A stretch of 64,000 bases of DNA from Eikenella corrodens (GTDB lineage: Bacteria; Pseudomonadota; Gammaproteobacteria; Burkholderiales; Neisseriaceae): the NCBI RefSeq assembly GCF_003990355.1, contig NZ_CP034670.1, forward strand, positions 1,860,001-1,924,000. Direction: 5' to 3'. The position numbers and the translations under genes are program-made. How positions within the stretch are numbered: the first letter of the stretch is position 1; each line of letters starts with the position of its first letter. The notes beneath the pieces were generated by a model that saw only the letters and a list, made by a program, of their open reading frames with translations, was not told the origin of the DNA and did no database searches. Of the stretch, positions 61,621-64,000 are shown one piece after another.

Positions 61621-62633
61621 ACTACGCCCTCGATGCCATCTGGTGGCGGCTGCGCCACCCCGCCGTGCGCGACCTCGCCGCCCTGCTCACCGCACCACCC
61701 CTGTGGCACAGCGGCTGCGAGCTCCCCATCCCCCGCCTGCTCGGCAGCCAAGGCTTCCGCTTCCTGCTCAGCCTCGACGACGCCCCTGCCCCACTGACGC
61801 AATGGCTCGAACAAGAAGCCCCCTTCGGCCACCGCCTAGGCCGCTACGCCGAAAGCCTGCTCGCCTTCTGGCTGGCCCACGCCCCCCATTGCCAACTCAT
61901 CGCCCGCAACCACCCCGTCCATAGCGAAAGCGGCCACACCCTCGGCGCCGCCGACTTCCTCTGCCTGCTCGACTCCACCCCCTACCACCTCGAACTCACC
62001 TGCAAATACTACGGCGGCACAGCACCCGACGACTTCCAAGGCCTCAACCCCGCCGACACCCTGCTCGGCAAAGCCGCCAAACTGCAACAACAATGCTGCC
62101 TCCTCCACACCCCCCAAGCCCGCGCCCAACTGCCCGCCCCACTCCAAGGCTACCTGAAAACGAGCGAAGCGAGTTTCTGCAAAGCTAAAACGAACGCAGT
62201 GAGTTTCTGCGAAGCTAAAACGAGCGAAGCGGGTTTCTGCGAAGCTAAAACGAGCGAAGCAAACCCCTGCAAAACCAATACAGGCGAAACAGATTTGCAC
62301 AAAGCAAAAAACCTTAGCAGTTCAGCCCTACACACCGCCACCATCATCCGCGGCACCGGCTTCACCCCAAACGGCAGCCTCAACGGCAGCCCCCTCAATC
62401 CCCTCGGCTGGAGCGGCCTCCTCCTCCCGCAATGGGCAGACTACCCCGCCCAAGCCGCACAACGCTTCTACCCCCTGCCCCGCCTCGCCTACCTCGCCCC
62501 CGCCCGCGTCCCGTTTGAACAAACCATCAGCGCCGCCGAACTCGCCCGCCGAGCCCCCGGCCTCATCGCCGTGGTCGAACCACGCCCCGACGGCATGTGG
62601 CACGAAACCCAACGCCTGATGTGCCGCGGCTGA
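61617..62633 (+). CDS. DUF1853 family protein with internal repeat expansion
   Basis: From the ATG at 61617, overlapping the end of the upstream gene by four bases, the protein has 338 residues. Family features are LRHPAVRDLAALLTAPPLWHSG, RLGRYAESLLAFWLAHAPHC, and TLGAADFLCLLDSTPYHLELTCKYYGG, which carries acidic and lysine residues like a restriction-endonuclease fold. At about 177-230 a foreign segment is inserted, starting with an uptake sequence (GYLK) and continuing with five 30-bp tandem units. The rest of the protein then resumes (NPLGWSGLLLPQW). Whether it still works is unknown. Confidence 0.82.
   Translation: MNYALDAIWWRLRHPAVRDLAALLTAPPLWHSGCELPIPRLLGSQGFRFLLSLDDAPAPLTQWLEQEAPFGHRLGRYAESLLAFWLAHAPHCQLIARNHPVHSESGHTLGAADFLCLLDSTPYHLELTCKYYGGTAPDDFQGLNPADTLLGKAAKLQQQCCLLHTPQARAQLPAPLQGYLKTSEASFCKAKTNAVSFCEAKTSEAGFCEAKTSEANPCKTNTGETDLHKAKNLSSSALHTATIIRGTGFTPNGSLNGSPLNPLGWSGLLLPQWADYPAQAAQRFYPLPRLAYLAPARVPFEQTISAAELARRAPGLIAVVEPRPDGMWHETQRLMCRG
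62157..62306 (+). repeat. Five 30-bp tandem repeats within the DUF1853 gene
   Basis: Units of 30 bp start at 62157, 62187, 62217, 62247 and 62277. Units 1-3 read AAAACGAGCGAAGCGAGTTT plus CTGCGAAGCT with small changes; units 4 and 5 are more diverged. The unit is the same TTTCTGCGAAGCTAAAACG module that occurs between genes at 6910, 7720 and 10000. All units are in frame and add ten residues each, typically KTSEAxFCEA. Confidence 0.9.
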
Positions 62634-62697
62634 ATAGCCATACCGAACAACAAAAAGGCTGCCTGAAACCATCCAAACGGTTTTCAGGTAGCCTTTC

Positions 62698-62801
62698 TAT
62701 AGTGAATTAACAAAAACCAGTACAGCGTTGGCTCGCCTTGCCGTAACGTGTGTACTGTCTGCGGCTCGCCGCCTTGTCCTGATTTTTGTTAATCCACTAT
62801 A
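62698..62801. repeat. Correia-type repeat, 104 bp
   Basis: The ends are TATAGTGAATTAACAAAAACC and TTTTTGTTAATCCACTATA. It directly follows a terminator-like pair of uptake words (about 62656-62697) after the DUF1853 gene. Confidence 0.88.
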
Positions 62802-62833
62802 ACGGGCAGATATAGAAACAGTAACACAGCTGC

Positions 62834-63022
62834 CTAGCGCGTTACCTCCACCCCCACGCCCACTTTGCCATAAGGCGTCACGCTGCTATTGCCGTTGCCC
62901 AAATCCACCGAGCCGCGCGCACCCACATGGCCATCGCCGCCGCTCACGCCTACGCCGGCACCGCAGGCCGACAACAGGGCAGCCAACACCGCCGCAGCGG
63001 CCAACCGATATGTTGCTTTCAT
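62834..63022 (-). CDS. Small glycine-rich lipoprotein
   Basis: From the ATG at 63022, behind a GAAAGGAAAAAA site, the product has 62 residues. A lipoprotein signal (MKATYRLAAAAVLAALLSACGAG, lipobox LSAC) is followed by a glycine- and valine-rich tail GVGVSGGDGHVGARGSVDLGNGNSS and VTPYGKVGVGVEVTR. It probably sits in the outer or inner membrane leaflet. I do not recognise the family. Confidence 0.65.
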   Translation of the reverse strand: MKATYRLAAAAVLAALLSACGAGVGVSGGDGHVGARGSVDLGNGNSSVTPYGKVGVGVEVTR

Positions 63023-63311
63023 GTTTTTTCCTTTCACAGGGTTGAACACAATTATCCGTAAATAATAGCATAATCTTTTTTCAGGTAGCCTCTACGGCGG
63101 CTGCAGGCCGGATACCGGCATCCGACACAGCCGTAAGCCAGCATTGCCATACCGACAGATTACCTTAGGATGTGCGGAACACACGCCATCCCAAACCTTG
63201 CGCGCGCGTTCTGCATGCACCCTAAACGGCTACGGCTTTTCAGGCAACCCCAAAAGAAAGAAAGGCTACCTGAAAAGTTTCAGGCAGCCTTTTCTTGTTT
63301 CGTGCCGCAGG

Positions 63312-63382
63312 GCGTAGGTTGGGTTGATAAACCCAACATTCTGCTATTGGTTGGGTTACGCCCGTGGCTAACCCAACCTACG
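63312..63382. repeat. Long inverted repeat in a gene-free region
   Basis: GCGTAGGTTGGGTT and AACCCAACCTACGC are perfect 14-bp arms, with a second inner pair GGGTT/AACCC. The gene-free region 63050-63547 also holds several uptake sequences, some of the GGCAGCCT type. Nothing else is recognised there. Confidence 0.7.
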
Positions 63383-63547
63383 CTCTATGGATTTTCAGGT
63401 AGCCTGAAAGAGAGAAAGGCTACCTGAAAAATATTTGCTTGGTTTCAGGTAGCCTCTACGGCGCAGCGGCCGGCCGGATAGGGTATCCGACATTTCATAC
63501 AAAGGCTGTTTGAAAATTCACGGCAGGCTTGGGCCTGCCCGGCAACA

Positions 63548-64000
63548 TCAAATCTTCAAAATCCGCTCGCCGCGCCCGATGCCGGCGGCACCGGTGCGCA
63601 CGGTTTCCAGAATCAAGCCTTTGGGCACGGTTTCGAGAAAGCTGTCGAGTTTGTCGCTGGTGCCGGTGATTTCGATCACATAGCTTTTATCGGTTACGTC
63701 CACCACCTGGCCGCGGTAAATATCGGTCAGGCGCAGGAGCTCATCGCGGTCTTTGCCCAAGGCGCGCACTTTTACCAACATCAGTTCGCGTTCCACATGG
63801 CGGCAATTGTTGAAGTCGATTACTTTCACCACCTCCACCAGCTTGTTGAGCTGCTTGGTAATCTGCTCGAGCACTTGGTCGTTGCCTCGGGTAACGATGG
63901 TCATGCGCGAGAGGGTCGGGTCTTCGGTGGGGGCTACGGAAAGCGCATCGATGTTGTAGCCGCGCGCGGAAAAGAGGCCGACCACGCGGCTCATGGCGCC
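63548..64000 (-). CDS. ilvN: Acetolactate synthase small subunit (partial)
   Basis: The gene runs off the window edge; the visible 151 codons include the ACT domain starting AMSRVVGLFSARGYNIDALSVAPTEDPTLSRM. This is IlvN (IlvH-type), the regulatory subunit that gives valine feedback control to the large subunit IlvI/IlvB, catalysing the first common step of branched-chain amino acid synthesis. The C-terminal half has DRDELLRLTDIYRGQVVDVT and IEITGTSDKLDSFLE. Only about the first dozen residues are missing. The stop is followed by no obvious terminator. Confidence 0.94.
   Translation of the reverse strand, partial: GAMSRVVGLFSARGYNIDALSVAPTEDPTLSRMTIVTRGNDQVLEQITKQLNKLVEVVKVIDFNNCRHVERELMLVKVRALGKDRDELLRLTDIYRGQVVDVTDKSYVIEITGTSDKLDSFLETVPKGLILETVRTGAAGIGRGERILKI

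Noticed and set aside
62157..62306. Regular 30-bp repeats that could suggest a CRISPR array
   Set aside because: The units are directly adjacent, have no spacers, keep an open reading frame, and no cas genes are nearby.

Overview
The window comes from the chromosome of a GC-rich betaproteobacterium of the Neisseriaceae, most likely Eikenella. The main clue is the DNA uptake sequence: dozens of copies of AGGCTACCTGAA (or TTCAGGTAGCCT), the dialect known from Eikenella, lie between and inside genes, often as inverted pairs that double as terminators. Gene content agrees with this: ccoG/fixH, a di-heme cytochrome c5, hpnC, and an EIIA-Man/HPr/EI cluster without a sugar permease. Correia-type repeats (about 104 bp, ends TATAGTGGATTAA) and Neisseria-type insertion sequences are also present.

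Layout. 1-4350: housekeeping genes lpxK, folA, ribH, nusB, trkH. 4478-10600: an iron-uptake island (AraC regulator like MpeR, FetB2-like lipoprotein, two cupins, TdfF-like TonB receptor) that carries Neisseria-dialect uptake sequences and looks imported. 10644-16173: a mobile-element zone with a palindromic MITE-like element, a complete IS1016, a broken IS1016 interrupted by an IS630-type element, and an IS1106-like element, with a phosphoesterase and a MOSC protein between them. 16121-32930: CPBP protease, leuS, a candidate small RNA, the PTS phosphorelay genes, suhB, a DASS transporter, prfC, xseA and sdaA. 33202-42062: ubiB, an NlpC/P60 hydrolase, a threonine aldolase, ccoG-fixH and maeB. 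42125-43175: an AT-rich orphan toxin-tail/immunity cassette. 43494-50734: protein-isoaspartate methyltransferase, tRNA-Arg(CCG), cycB, a zinc-ribbon protein, prmA, hscB, uvrB. 50768-56100: a decay zone with a broken AAA ATPase, an unknown 466-residue protein, a two-frame IS5-family element, the last ~55 codons of folE2, a second copy of the hpnC 3' end, and small lipoproteins. 56194-64000: hpnC, an aldehyde dehydrogenase, acpS, rpsT, an AI-2E transporter, a frameshifted gene fused to a DUF1853 gene that has an internal 30-bp repeat expansion, a lipoprotein, and ilvN running off the edge.

The most notable points are the candidate ~100-nt small RNA at 20434-20536, the mixture of uptake-sequence dialects marking transferred genes, the orphan toxin/immunity cassette, the MITE-like palindrome, and an uptake-sequence-linked repeat that has expanded in frame inside a protein gene. 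No CRISPR array, rRNA, prophage or intact restriction system was seen. All calls come from reading the sequence by eye; no database search was run.
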